A stretch of 64,000 bases of DNA. It comes from Gammaproteobacteria bacterium. Lineage in GTDB: Bacteria > Pseudomonadota > Gammaproteobacteria > Nitrosococcales > Methylophagaceae. The DNA is taken from positions 62,001 to 126,000 of the forward strand of contig JAOUJZ010000002.1 of assembly GCA_029882915.1 (NCBI GenBank), in the 5' to 3' direction. Under the pieces are notes generated by a model. The model worked only from the letters and a program-made list of their open reading frames with translations. It was not told the DNA's origin and did not search any database. The first letter of the stretch is position 1, and every line of letters starts with the position of its first letter. Below are positions 41,785 to 51,740 of the stretch, one piece after another. The position numbers and the translations under genes are program-made.

Positions 41785-43765
41785 TAAATCACCTTCTACC
41801 AACGCCCTGTTGTGGTTAATGCTAGGTCTTAGTCTGGGTGCCTCGCCTCATTTCAGTTATCAGCCGTTGTGGGTGATGCTCATATTCATGACCATGATTG
41901 GCTGGCGTTGCATGAACCTCTGGCGAAACTGGCCATTACCTTCCAAGCAGCATCGTAGTTTGACATGGTTACAGTTGGGGATTGCCGCCATCGCGACCCT
42001 GTTATTAGTTCGTAGTTATGGTAATTTTATTGGTCGTGATGCCGGTGTCGCCCTGCTGACAGTTATGTTAGGACTGAAAGTGATTGAAATTCGTTCGCAT
42101 CGTGACTATTACCTAAGCTGTTTTTTAGGCTATTTTCTGGTAGTTACCAATTTCTTTTATTCACAAACGATTCCCACTGCCAGCTTAATGTTTGTTGTGG
42201 TAATCATTATGACAACATGCCTTATTAGCCTCAATTCACCCATTCAATCATTGGACAGTCGTTCAAGATTAAAATTGGCCAACCAGATGTTGTTGCAGGC
42301 AATTCCTTTAATGCTGGTGTTGTTTGTGTTTTTTCCTCGCATTGAAGGGCCATTATGGGGCTTGCCTCAGGATGCATATGGTGCCAAAACTGGCATTGAT
42401 GACAGTATGACGCTCGGCAACATCAGTCAGCTTATCCTATCTGATGAAATCGCCTTTAGAGTTAAATTTGATGGTGATATTCCCAATCAATCAGTATTGT
42501 ACTGGCGTGGTCCAGTTCTCTGGGAAACAGATGGTACTACCTGGACTGAACTTACCAGAAAAAAACAAAATTCAGCCACTCCAAATATAAGCAATACTCA
42601 TTCAAGCTATCAATACAGCACTATGTTGGAACCGCATAACAACCACTGGCTTTTTGCCCTCGACTTTCCAACCACACTACCAATAACTCTTAAAACGCAT
42701 TTAACTCAGGACGGTCAATTGCGCGCTGATGCACCTGTACGACAACGGGTTCAATATCAGCTCAATTCACACACTCAGTTTCAGTTTAATGTTGGCAGTG
42801 ACGTCCACCTTGCTGATGCACTACAACTCCCCGCTGACAAACATCAAAGAACTAAACAGCTTGCCCAGCAATGGCGCAATCATACCCAACAACCAAGTGA
42901 ACTGGTTCAGCTGGCATTAGACCATTTTAGTCAACAGAACTTTTTTTATACCTTGTCCCCCCCCCAGTTGGCAGGCGATAGTATTGATGGTTTTTTATTT
43001 GAAAGTCGTCGAGGATTTTGTGAACACTATGCCGCAAGTTTTACTGTGTTAATGCGTGCCGCTGGCGTGCCTGCACGTATCGTTACTGGTTATCTTGGTG
43101 GAGAAATAAATCCTGTTGATGGAGTTATGCTCATTCGCCAACGCGATGCCCATGCTTGGACAGAGATCTGGATTGAAGGTGATGGCTGGCTACGTGTTGA
43201 TCCTACTGCTGCCGTATCAAAAGAGCGCATTGAACATGGTATCAATACCATTATGCCATTCAGCATGCGGTCACCAATGTTCATTTCTCACAGTCGCCAA
43301 CTCTTTGATATTTGGCAGCAACTTAGTAATAATTGGGATGCTCTAAATACCGGCTGGGATCAGTGGATCCTGGCTTATGGCCCAAAACTTCAAAAAGAAT
43401 TTTTATCTAAACTTGGCATGCCAGCACCGAACTGGCAATCGATGGTTATCTTGCTGACACTTTCAATCACCACCCTACTTTTAATTATCAGTCTGTTTTT
43501 ATTTTATCAATACAAACGACACGATCCTATTGTGCAACTTTATCAACGCTTTTGTAACAAATTAGCTCGTCTTGGAATAGTTCGTGAGCCTAGTGAAGGC
43601 CCATTGGATTTTGCTATCAGAGCATGCAAGCAACTTCCAACTTATCAACATCAAATCATGTTAATAAGTCATCAATACACTCAATTACGATATAGTCTTG
43701 AGCCATCTGTATCACTAGTAGAATACAGGCGTGAAATAAGACAATTCAACCCCAAACAAGAATAA
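41777..43765 (+). CDS. tgpA: TgpA-like membrane transglutaminase (DUF3488/DUF4129)
   Basis: This inner-membrane protein of 662 residues has about six N-terminal helices, a periplasmic transglutaminase-like domain and one helix near residues 555-580 before a cytoplasmic tail. The catalytic triad is visible in RRGFCEHYAASF (Cys), DAHAWTEIW (His) and VDPTAA (Asp). The layout matches Pseudomonas TgpA, which is essential there. Its role is probably in envelope maintenance together with the MoxR and DUF58 partners just upstream. Substrates are unknown. Confidence 0.92.
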   Translation: MINKSPSTNALLWLMLGLSLGASPHFSYQPLWVMLIFMTMIGWRCMNLWRNWPLPSKQHRSLTWLQLGIAAIATLLLVRSYGNFIGRDAGVALLTVMLGLKVIEIRSHRDYYLSCFLGYFLVVTNFFYSQTIPTASLMFVVVIIMTTCLISLNSPIQSLDSRSRLKLANQMLLQAIPLMLVLFVFFPRIEGPLWGLPQDAYGAKTGIDDSMTLGNISQLILSDEIAFRVKFDGDIPNQSVLYWRGPVLWETDGTTWTELTRKKQNSATPNISNTHSSYQYSTMLEPHNNHWLFALDFPTTLPITLKTHLTQDGQLRADAPVRQRVQYQLNSHTQFQFNVGSDVHLADALQLPADKHQRTKQLAQQWRNHTQQPSELVQLALDHFSQQNFFYTLSPPQLAGDSIDGFLFESRRGFCEHYAASFTVLMRAAGVPARIVTGYLGGEINPVDGVMLIRQRDAHAWTEIWIEGDGWLRVDPTAAVSKERIEHGINTIMPFSMRSPMFISHSRQLFDIWQQLSNNWDALNTGWDQWILAYGPKLQKEFLSKLGMPAPNWQSMVILLTLSITTLLLIISLFLFYQYKRHDPIVQLYQRFCNKLARLGIVREPSEGPLDFAIRACKQLPTYQHQIMLISHQYTQLRYSLEPSVSLVEYRREIRQFNPKQE

Positions 43766-43810
43766 GTTAAAATAGCATTTAGATACTCGCTATTGGTAAA
43801 AATACATCTT

Positions 43811-44548
43811 ATGACCACATCAAATCCATTATTTGAACGTACCCATATTTTGATTGGGGATGAAGGTATCGAACGCCTGAAAGCCGCTCATGTATTTCTA
43901 GCTGGCATGGGTGGCGTGGGTTCATTTACTGCTGAAGCGTTAGCCCGAATGGGTGTAGGCCAAATGACTTTAGTTGATCATGATGTCGTTTCAGGCTCAA
44001 ATATGAACCGCCAGCTTGTTGCCCTGAATTCCACTGTCGGCGTTTCAAAAGCTGATGTTATGACCAACCGAATCAAAGATATTAATCCTGATTGCCAGGT
44101 CAACATCATCAAAGAATTCCTCACTCCAGATTCCATTCCTGAGATTCTCAATCAAGAATTTACCGCTGTTATTGATGCCATTGACAGCATGAGCAGTAAA
44201 ACCGCATTAATCGAAACCGCATGGCGTAATAATATGGCAACCTTTGCCAGTATGGGTGCCGGTGGCAAACTCGATCCGACTCTAGTTCGCACTGGCGATA
44301 TGATGGACACATCAATGTGTAAACTTGCCAAACAACTGCGAGGCCACCTGCGCCGCCGTGGTGTAGGTCGTGGTATCCAGACTGTCTATTCAATTGAAGC
44401 ACCACTGCCTCCTTTGCCGCCCGAATCTGTCGGTCGTGGTAGACCACGTGCCGTTAATGGCACCGTGAGTTATATGCCATCAATCTTTGGTTTAACACTA
44501 GCAGGCATGGTTATTAATCACATTATCGGTGATGCACGACGTGTCTGA
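43811..44548 (+). CDS. tcdA: tRNA threonylcarbamoyladenosine dehydratase
   Basis: TcdA (CsdL) is an E1-like enzyme that cyclises t6A37 of tRNA to ct6A. The nucleotide-binding GMGGVGSFTAEALARMGVG, the DHDVVSGSNMNRQ loop, DAIDSMSSKTALIE and the end block GTVSYMPSIFGLTLAG are all family features. The ORF track starts at a TTG (43793); the ATG at 43811 leaves a normal N-terminus of 245 residues and is preferred, although neither has a strong ribosome-binding site. The end overlaps the next gene by 17 bases. Confidence 0.92.
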   Translation: MTTSNPLFERTHILIGDEGIERLKAAHVFLAGMGGVGSFTAEALARMGVGQMTLVDHDVVSGSNMNRQLVALNSTVGVSKADVMTNRIKDINPDCQVNIIKEFLTPDSIPEILNQEFTAVIDAIDSMSSKTALIETAWRNNMATFASMGAGGKLDPTLVRTGDMMDTSMCKLAKQLRGHLRRRGVGRGIQTVYSIEAPLPPLPPESVGRGRPRAVNGTVSYMPSIFGLTLAGMVINHIIGDARRV

Positions 44549-45041
44549 TCCCACTAATGTTTTAAACTGCGTTCAGCAACGACAACTGGAACTAGCTTCA
44601 TTGCTCAAACCCTACGGTATTGAAATTGAACATGTTGCTGATGATAACGCCATTCCCGGCAGTTTCTTCGGTGAACGGGAAGCAGGCTTAATCGGCAATA
44701 AACTTTTATTACGCTACGACACACCTGTCCATTCCGCTCTGCATGAGGCATGTCACTATATTTGCATGGATCAACAACGTCGAGCCAAACTTGATACTAA
44801 TGCCGAAGGTGACTTTGATGAAGAAAATGGCGTCTGTTATTTACAAATTTTACTGGCCGATCATTTATCCAATATCGGTAAAGATCGAATGATGATCGAC
44901 ATGGATCGCTGGGGTTACACTTTCCGACTCGGCAGTGCAAAAGCCTGGTTTGAACAAGATGCTGGCGATGCCTGCAACTGGCTGCAACAATATGGCATTA
45001 TCAATGACTCCCAACAACCGACTTGGCAGTTACGCCAGTAA
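44532..45041 (+). CDS. Conserved HExxH protein, function unknown
   Basis: This 169-residue protein carries HSALHEACHYICMD with HExxH at residues 71-75, plus DEENGVCYLQILLADHLSNIG, which could supply a third ligand. No signal peptide or membrane helix is seen, so a cytoplasmic zinc protein is likely. I cannot assign a family. The ORF track starts at a GTG; ATG 44532 is the next codon and is used. It overlaps tcdA by 17 bases, so the two are cotranslated, but whether it acts in tRNA modification is unproven. Confidence 0.72.
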   Translation: MHDVSDPTNVLNCVQQRQLELASLLKPYGIEIEHVADDNAIPGSFFGEREAGLIGNKLLLRYDTPVHSALHEACHYICMDQQRRAKLDTNAEGDFDEENGVCYLQILLADHLSNIGKDRMMIDMDRWGYTFRLGSAKAWFEQDAGDACNWLQQYGIINDSQQPTWQLRQ

Positions 45042-45086
45042 AACGCATACTCAATAATAACGACGACATCCTTTCAGGAGTTTTAA

Positions 45087-45581
45087 ATGAGCCAAACTAT
45101 TGATTCGCCGGTTACAGAGATACTCAATCAACTCGCTATTCCATTCGACATCATTGAAATCCCACTGTCTGAAGATAAAAAACCGATTCGTAATCTGGAA
45201 GAGCTACTGACATCAGAAGGCCTCGATCCATCATCGGTCGTACGTAGTCTGTTATTCAAAACCGGTTCTGATAATTTTGTTTTGCTTGCCGTCGCCGGGG
45301 GAGGACGTGCCGACTGGAGCGTATTACGTAAACATCTGAATGAACGAAAGTTACGCATGGCTGAATTTGATGAAGTTGAACAAGCCAGCGGCTATGTCAT
45401 CGGTGCTGTACCACCGATTGCACTACCAGAAAATCTGCGTGTGCTGGTTGATGAAAGCCTTTTTGATTATGACAATGTTGTGATTGGCAGTGGCGTACTA
45501 GGTTATGCACTTGGCCTGAGAAGCAGTGATCTCAAAAAAGCGTTTACTGGCGCTGATTATGGTCAGTTTTTGAAAGAATAA
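45087..45581 (+). CDS. YbaK/ProX-type aminoacyl-tRNA deacylase
   Basis: This 164-residue protein has the YbaK fold: it removes wrongly attached amino acids from tRNA, usually Cys or Ala on tRNA-Pro. Conserved points are VVRSLLFKTGSDNFVLLAVAGGGRADWSVLRK (with the catalytic-loop Lys), the ASGYVIGAVPPIAL block and GSGVLGYALGLRSSDLKKAFT. An AGGAG ribosome-binding site precedes the start. The exact amino-acid specificity cannot be read from the sequence. Confidence 0.87.
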   Translation: MSQTIDSPVTEILNQLAIPFDIIEIPLSEDKKPIRNLEELLTSEGLDPSSVVRSLLFKTGSDNFVLLAVAGGGRADWSVLRKHLNERKLRMAEFDEVEQASGYVIGAVPPIALPENLRVLVDESLFDYDNVVIGSGVLGYALGLRSSDLKKAFTGADYGQFLKE

Positions 45582-45660
45582 TTTCTTAAACTGCTTTATT
45601 TCATAATCACAACCATCTTATATCTAATGAAAGATATGTAAGGATCAGACCGGCTATTGA

Positions 45661-48150
45661 ATGATGAAAACATCACCACTCCAACTCTATGACCGACTGG
45701 TTCTTGGTAAACCTGTTCTGACTCTATTAATGGTTGCATTAGTGACCGCTATTTTTAGCTGGTTCATTCCAAACTTCAAACTTGATATCTCCGCTGACTC
45801 TCTGGTATTGGAAAATGATCAGGATCTGCACTATTACCGTTCAATTAATGCACGCTATGGCGCCGATGACTATCTGATCGTCACCTATACGCCCAAAGAG
45901 GGTTTATTTGACACTGCAACACTGGATGATCTGCAAAAATTACGTGACAGCCTGACTGATATCGAACGGGTAGAATCTGTCATTAGCATTCTGGATGTAC
46001 CGCTGATCAGTAGTCCACCGATGGAGCTGTCAGAAATACAGCAACATATCCGCACTCTCAGGGAAGCTGATACCGATTTCGATCTGGCTCAGCAAGAGCT
46101 ACGTGAGAGTCCACTTTATAGCAATCGTCTGGTGGGCGATCAAGGCCGCACCACTGCTATGCAGGTAAATTTCAAACGCGATAAAACCTACATTCATCTA
46201 CGAGACCAACGTGATGCCTTGCGTGAAAAACAACTTGAAACTGAGCTAACAACCGCAGAACTCAAACAGTTGGAACAACTAACCCTTGAATTTAAGCACT
46301 ATAGTTCTGAGTTCATGGCACAGGAAGAAGCAGATATTGCCCATATACGGAGCATTCTGGACCAGCATCAAGATAATGCCGAACTCCACTTGGGTGGCCT
46401 GCCGATGATCGTAGCCGATATGATGGATTATGTTCGTCATGATTTGCGGGTATTTGGCCTTGGTGTGATTGCAATTCTAGCCCTGTTACTGACCTTGGCT
46501 TTTGGTCAACCACGCTGGGTTATTCTGCCACTGCTCACCGCCTCTGTTGCCAGTATTATTACCATTGGATTCCTTGGCATGGTTGAATGGCGAATCACCG
46601 TGGTGTCATCCAACTTTCTAGCTCTACTGCTGATTTTTGCATTCTCTCTGACCATTCATCTTATCGTTCGTTATCGAGAGCTTCATATGCTGCATCCTGA
46701 TGCTGAACAGCGATTTCTGGTTCGCGAGACTGTGCGAAGTAAAGTGACACCCTGTCTCTATACTGTCATCACTACTATGGTAGCTTTTGGATCACTGGTC
46801 GTCAGTGATATCCGTCCGGTTATCGATTTTGGCTGGATCATGGTGATCGGGCTAGTCGTTGCTTTTATGCTCACCTTCACCTTATTCCCCGCGGTGCTGA
46901 TGTTAATGCAGCCGGGTAAGCAGCGTAAACAACGTGATATCACCGGCAAAATAACCGGCTTTTTTGCCAACCTTATTGCACGTTATGGTTCGCTGATACT
47001 TGGGGTGACGGTAGGGTTTATGATTCTTAGCGCCATAGGTATTTCCCGACTGACCGTAGACAACCGTTTCATTGATTATTTCAAGGAATCCACCGAAATA
47101 TTTCAGGGCATGTACCTCATTGACCAAAAACTGGGCGGAACCATTCCACTTGATGTGGTGATTGATGCACCGGCCGTCTTTCTTGCTGAAGAAGAATTTG
47201 AGGACATGGAATATGACGAGGATTTTGAACTTGAAGGTGAAGCCGGAATCACAGCCACCAGCTACTGGCTTAATAGCTATAAACTGCACAATATTAAGGC
47301 CATACATGATTATCTAGATGGTCTCGACGAAAGCGGAAAGGTACTCTCACTCTATACGACTCTGGACGTACTCAAGCAACTCAACAACGGCAAAACGATG
47401 GATGATTTCTTTCTATCTATTCTTTACAAACGCCTTCCTGATGAAATAAAACAAAGCATGATGACGCCCTATCTTTCTGAAGATGGTAATCAACTGCGTT
47501 TTGCAGTGCGTGTGTATGAGTCAGATGTTGCTCTCCACCGTCAGGCATTACTGGATAAAATTCAAACCGATCTGATAGCGAAGTTTGGGTTGGAAAATAA
47601 TCAGATACACCTATCAGGCATGATGGTACTGTTTAACAACATGCTACAGAGCCTATACCGTTCCCAGATTTTGACCTTGGGCGCGGTATTTTTTGCTATT
47701 TTGGTTATGTTTGCCCTGCTGTTTCGTTCCATAAAACTGGCTCTGGTTGCCATCGTTCCAAATGTGGTTGCCGGCGCACTGGTTCTGGGCCTGATGGGTG
47801 GCCTAAGTATTCCGCTGGATATCATGACCATTACTATTGCCGCTATTAGCGTGGGAATCGCAGTGGATGACACTATTCATTACATGCATCGCTTCCGACA
47901 TGAACTAGTAAAAGATTGGGATTATCGTTCAGCAGTGCAGCGTTCTCACAGCAGTATCGGCAGAGCAATGTATTACACCACCATCACTATCACCATCGGC
48001 TTTTCCATCCTGACTTTGTCCAACTTTGTGCCGACAATCTATTTTGGCGTGCTCACTGCTTTTGCAATGGTAACAGCACTGGCAGCTGATCTGACCGTGC
48101 TGCCCATCCTGATCGAAAAGCTTAAACCCTATGGCAGCAAACCCGCTTAG
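45661..48150 (+). CDS. RND/MMPL-family exporter
   Basis: This 829-residue inner-membrane transporter has the duplicated RND layout: a single N-terminal helix, a large periplasmic domain, a five-to-six helix bundle (about residues 260-420), then a second set of the same parts ending near residue 820. Typical blocks are LPMIVADMMDYVRHDLRVFGLG and ITIAAISVGIAVDDTIHYMHRFRHEL, the latter with charged helix-4 residues for proton flow. No membrane-fusion or outer-membrane partner is adjacent, so it may move lipids or hydrophobic compounds like MmpL/HpnN. Substrate unknown. Confidence 0.88.
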   Translation: MMKTSPLQLYDRLVLGKPVLTLLMVALVTAIFSWFIPNFKLDISADSLVLENDQDLHYYRSINARYGADDYLIVTYTPKEGLFDTATLDDLQKLRDSLTDIERVESVISILDVPLISSPPMELSEIQQHIRTLREADTDFDLAQQELRESPLYSNRLVGDQGRTTAMQVNFKRDKTYIHLRDQRDALREKQLETELTTAELKQLEQLTLEFKHYSSEFMAQEEADIAHIRSILDQHQDNAELHLGGLPMIVADMMDYVRHDLRVFGLGVIAILALLLTLAFGQPRWVILPLLTASVASIITIGFLGMVEWRITVVSSNFLALLLIFAFSLTIHLIVRYRELHMLHPDAEQRFLVRETVRSKVTPCLYTVITTMVAFGSLVVSDIRPVIDFGWIMVIGLVVAFMLTFTLFPAVLMLMQPGKQRKQRDITGKITGFFANLIARYGSLILGVTVGFMILSAIGISRLTVDNRFIDYFKESTEIFQGMYLIDQKLGGTIPLDVVIDAPAVFLAEEEFEDMEYDEDFELEGEAGITATSYWLNSYKLHNIKAIHDYLDGLDESGKVLSLYTTLDVLKQLNNGKTMDDFFLSILYKRLPDEIKQSMMTPYLSEDGNQLRFAVRVYESDVALHRQALLDKIQTDLIAKFGLENNQIHLSGMMVLFNNMLQSLYRSQILTLGAVFFAILVMFALLFRSIKLALVAIVPNVVAGALVLGLMGGLSIPLDIMTITIAAISVGIAVDDTIHYMHRFRHELVKDWDYRSAVQRSHSSIGRAMYYTTITITIGFSILTLSNFVPTIYFGVLTAFAMVTALAADLTVLPILIEKLKPYGSKPA

Positions 48151-48255
48151 CTGACGACCAATTCTAATGACTCGATTATTTATAAAGCTGATTGAGCTAA
48201 ACTATAAATTGTCGATATAGTTAGTTCACACAAGCAAAGAGCATCCAAAACAGAT

Positions 48256-49467
48256 ATGGATTCAAACACCCCACAAAATTATCTTGGTTTGATACAAAAT
48301 CACGCCGGACTACTGTCCATCGCTTTTCTGGCGGTATTTACCGGCAATCTAGGTCAGAGCTTTTTTATCGGACTGTTTCAATCCCCGATCAGTGACCAAC
48401 TGAATTTAACGGCTGGTGAATTCGGCAGCCTTTATTCGGCAATTACGATTAGTGGTGGCTTCCTGGTTATGCATTTCGGGCCAAAAATTGACTGGATTTC
48501 ACCTAAACGCTATGCCTTTATGGTCATGGCTGCATTAACAGTCGGCTTATTATTACTCACTGTGTCACCATGGTGGGCGATCGGTATTTTGGGACTTGGT
48601 TTACTGCGTCTTTGTGGTCAGGGATTAATGACCCACCTTGGTAGCACTCTGGCAGGACGTGAATTTACTCTCAACCGTGGGCGAGCACTCGGCATTGTCG
48701 CACTCGCTATGCCAACGGGTGAAATTATCCTACCTCCACTGACTGCATTATTACTTATCTGGCTTGGCTGGCAGCAAGTTTGGTGGTGCATACTGATCTT
48801 GTTAATTGTACTCTGGGCCTGCCTGTTTATCTTTGTTGATTGGCCTGATGCTCCTCAAATAAAAAAAGATGCTAAAGGTAACCGTATTAAAGGTCCCAAC
48901 CCAATGCGGGAATTGCGTTTCTGGTTACTGATGCCGATGTTATTAGTGCTACCAAGCACACTGACCGGCATTTTTGTGTATCAGGCTCAAATGACCGAGC
49001 ATCTTGGTGCCACCACCACCACCTATGCTCTTGCTCTCACCACCATGGGGTTGATTCGTTTTCCCGTTGCATTACTCGGTGGTCGCTGGATAGATGAACT
49101 AGGAGTTACTCGATTGGCACGATTATATTTATTGCCTTTTGCACTGGCATTATCAGGTGCTGCGTTAATTGGAGGTAGCATTGGTATCTGGGTGCTGATG
49201 ATTGGTGCCGGTCTTTCCATGAGCATGTCATCTGCTGTCGCCGACAGTCTGTTGGTTAAACTTTGGGGCAAAGAACATCTGGGCCGGGTTCGTTCGCTCA
49301 GATCGGCCTTTCTAGTCTTTTCCACTGGTATTGCTCCTGCCCTGCTCGGCTTTTTACTCGACTCCAACGTGCAATTTCAAAGTATCCTGCTTGGCATGTT
49401 AGTTTTTTTGAGCATTGCACTAGTGCTGGCACAATCCCCTATTAGACACGCGCATCAGCTGCCTTAA
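48256..49467 (+). CDS. Major facilitator superfamily transporter
   Basis: This 403-residue protein has about twelve hydrophobic helices. It starts with a short tail and FTGNLGQSFFIGLFQSPISDQLNLT, followed by an MFS signature-like LYSAITISGGFLVMHFGPKIDW; the second half starts with MRELRFWLLMPMLLVLPST. The family subgroup and substrate cannot be determined here. It is 105 bases from the RND gene and may be transcribed separately. Confidence 0.87.
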   Translation: MDSNTPQNYLGLIQNHAGLLSIAFLAVFTGNLGQSFFIGLFQSPISDQLNLTAGEFGSLYSAITISGGFLVMHFGPKIDWISPKRYAFMVMAALTVGLLLLTVSPWWAIGILGLGLLRLCGQGLMTHLGSTLAGREFTLNRGRALGIVALAMPTGEIILPPLTALLLIWLGWQQVWWCILILLIVLWACLFIFVDWPDAPQIKKDAKGNRIKGPNPMRELRFWLLMPMLLVLPSTLTGIFVYQAQMTEHLGATTTTYALALTTMGLIRFPVALLGGRWIDELGVTRLARLYLLPFALALSGAALIGGSIGIWVLMIGAGLSMSMSSAVADSLLVKLWGKEHLGRVRSLRSAFLVFSTGIAPALLGFLLDSNVQFQSILLGMLVFLSIALVLAQSPIRHAHQLP

Positions 49468-49615
49468 CTCACACTGATGCCAATCTCGTAGTTAATATAG
49501 AGCCAACTTGGGACAATAATGCCTGATCCTGACTTAATCGCCGTATGTCAGACCACAACTATTCACACCAAATAAAATCAATGCTAATATTAATTGAAAA
49601 TTATTGCTGATTAAT

Positions 49616-49984
49616 ATGACTGAAAACAGGCACTCTCATCGGATTAATTTTAACTGTCTAGTTGAATTAGAGGCTAGCGACTGCCAACAAGTATGTGAGC
49701 TCTTTGACATATCAATACAAGGCGCCCTCATCGGTGCCTGTTCTGGCGCAACACCTAAGGCAGGCACACCCTGTAGACTTATAATCAGCCTTGATGAATC
49801 CCGTGAAATACAAATCATCATGGTCGGCACTATCGCCCACAAGATAGAAAATCGTGTCGGCATCCATTGTCAGTCTATTGACAGTGACAGCATGATTCAT
49901 CTTCGTAAACTGATTGAATACAATCTTGGGGATGTTGATCTGATAAATCGTGATTTCGATGCATTAACCCATGAACATTACTAG
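49616..49984 (+). CDS. PilZ-domain cyclic di-GMP-binding protein
   Basis: This 122-residue single-domain protein has both PilZ motifs: RxxxR at residues 5-9 (RHSHR) and DxSxxG at 31-36 (DISIQG). It should therefore bind cyclic di-GMP and act as an effector. The ORF track starts at a TTG (49604), but the ATG at 49616 is closer to the usual distance before RxxxR. The 148 bases upstream from the MFS gene hold no other gene. It is convergent with the channel gene. The downstream target is unknown. Confidence 0.93.
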   Translation: MTENRHSHRINFNCLVELEASDCQQVCELFDISIQGALIGACSGATPKAGTPCRLIISLDESREIQIIMVGTIAHKIENRVGIHCQSIDSDSMIHLRKLIEYNLGDVDLINRDFDALTHEHY

Positions 49985-50014
49985 TTAATACTGTCATTAA
50001 CCACTGTTCATTCC

Positions 50015-51721
50015 TCACTTCGCTATTAATTGCCCGAACCAGCTTCGTGGTTTTGAGTAACCCGTTCTCACATAATCAAGAGCATGTTCATTCTGCAATG
50101 TCCACTCCATCCTATAGTGAGAAGACAACCGGCCACACATCAATAATCTATCGCCATATTGGAGTGATATATTTTCGTCAGGCAAAGGCGAAACTACGCC
50201 ATTACGTAATAATAATAAAGGGATGGCAAAGATGCGTTTTTCACGTTGCTGTGAGTCAACGAGCAAGTGAGCCAGAGTGACCTTATCACCTTCTAAAATC
50301 GCATTATTGACAGCATGAGCACGTTCGTCGTTGATATCCAGTTCCCAGATCTCAGGCACCTGATCTTTGACCACTGAACGGACACGGTTAACCATACTGG
50401 CTGCCCACTCATGGCTTTGTTTGGCTGCCAATCCTAGAAATGCATAAAGCAACGGTGTCGCAAGCAATACTCGAATTTTATTGGCGATGATTATGCTTGG
50501 ATGCATCACCAGATCGGCATTAATTGCTTCAAATAATTGTTCATTGTCAGCTAGGTTGTTGCGTGCAACAACAAATAAATCAGGGTTCAACATCTTCGCA
50601 GTCATGATAATAGAAAGATTATTGGCGTCATTATCGGTGCCAGCAACCAGACCAACCGCATCCCGTACACCTGCCTGCTCAAGTGTCACTGCCTCGGTGC
50701 CACGACCTGACACCCACTCATTTTCAGGAATATCTGAATCAGGAAGCCCTGTTTTTTCAGGTGCGGCTTCAATAATAATTGGGCTGATGCCGTAATTACG
50801 AAGTTGTTGGCAAATCGTTTTCCCAAAACGTCCATAGCCACAGATAATCCAGTTGCCTTTTTTAGGGGGATAAATCGGATCGCTCAATGGTTGATGACGC
50901 ATTCCGACCAGCCATTGATTGAGTAAATACAAATCTGGAGATTCTATTGCTGTCGCCAAATGTTCGGCAAAGTTATCAAATGGATCAATAATATAATCCG
51001 TGCCAAAAGAAGCCATATTGTCTTCAACATCGTGGGAATCCGCCCGACAAATAACTTTTATGCCTGAATTTAATAGCTTGGAGGTTAAGGCGATTTGCAG
51101 ATTAACTTCGTTGACGTTAGTGACGGCAATCACACCCTGACACAATGGATGTTCCAGACCGGCCTCTATCAGATGCACTGGCCTGCCAGCATCGCCATGC
51201 AAGCCTGGCACATACTGTCGTAGGTTTTCAAGATGCAGCATTTGCACCTTCTCCGACACTATATCAATCACAACTACATTTTGGTTCCGCTCTGTCAGCA
51301 TGCTAACCAGGGCGCTTCCTGTTTCACCGTAACCGCAAACAATATAAAAAGGCTCTCTCAGATGTTTGATACGGTTGGCAAAGCGTCTTTCAGTAATTGC
51401 TTGCTGAAATGATTTATTTTGGAAAAGGCTTAACAGGGTACCAATTGCATAAAGCCAGACGATAACCGTGGCATAAATTGACACCAGAACCCACATACGC
51501 TGGGCCTCATTAAAGGCATGGGGAATTTCACCAAAGCCGATAGTTGTCGCCATATAGCTGACAAAATAAAAGGCATGGAAAAAATCCATATGCCACACAT
51601 TGCCATCTGGATCCTGTCCGGGAATCAGTACTAATCCCAACACGGCAATCGAGTAGGTAATCACCAGTGTCAGCAATGGCTGACGCATGCGTCGGAAAAA
51701 GATGTAGATAATGTTATTCAT
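50015..51721 (-). CDS. Potassium-channel-like protein with two RCK/TrkA-N domains
   Basis: This 568-residue protein has two N-terminal membrane helices around a pore loop with TTIGFGE (residues 60-65; GFG filter) and two Rossmann-fold RCK domains starting at VCGYGETGSALV and IICGYGRFGKTI. A TrkA-C-like region is at the end. It is therefore a likely ligand-gated potassium channel or NAD-binding regulator of potassium flux. It is 19 bases downstream of a small membrane protein gene on the same strand, which may be a partner subunit. Confidence 0.9.
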   Translation of the reverse strand: MNNIIYIFFRRMRQPLLTLVITYSIAVLGLVLIPGQDPDGNVWHMDFFHAFYFVSYMATTIGFGEIPHAFNEAQRMWVLVSIYATVIVWLYAIGTLLSLFQNKSFQQAITERRFANRIKHLREPFYIVCGYGETGSALVSMLTERNQNVVVIDIVSEKVQMLHLENLRQYVPGLHGDAGRPVHLIEAGLEHPLCQGVIAVTNVNEVNLQIALTSKLLNSGIKVICRADSHDVEDNMASFGTDYIIDPFDNFAEHLATAIESPDLYLLNQWLVGMRHQPLSDPIYPPKKGNWIICGYGRFGKTICQQLRNYGISPIIIEAAPEKTGLPDSDIPENEWVSGRGTEAVTLEQAGVRDAVGLVAGTDNDANNLSIIMTAKMLNPDLFVVARNNLADNEQLFEAINADLVMHPSIIIANKIRVLLATPLLYAFLGLAAKQSHEWAASMVNRVRSVVKDQVPEIWELDINDERAHAVNNAILEGDKVTLAHLLVDSQQREKRIFAIPLLLLRNGVVSPLPDENISLQYGDRLLMCGRLSSHYRMEWTLQNEHALDYVRTGYSKPRSWFGQLIAK

Positions 51722-51740
51722 GGTGCTGGAACGACCCTTA

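Noticed and set aside
46903-47307. Minus-strand ORF of 134 residues
   Set aside because: It is antisense to the middle of the RND exporter gene, which is intact and conserved.
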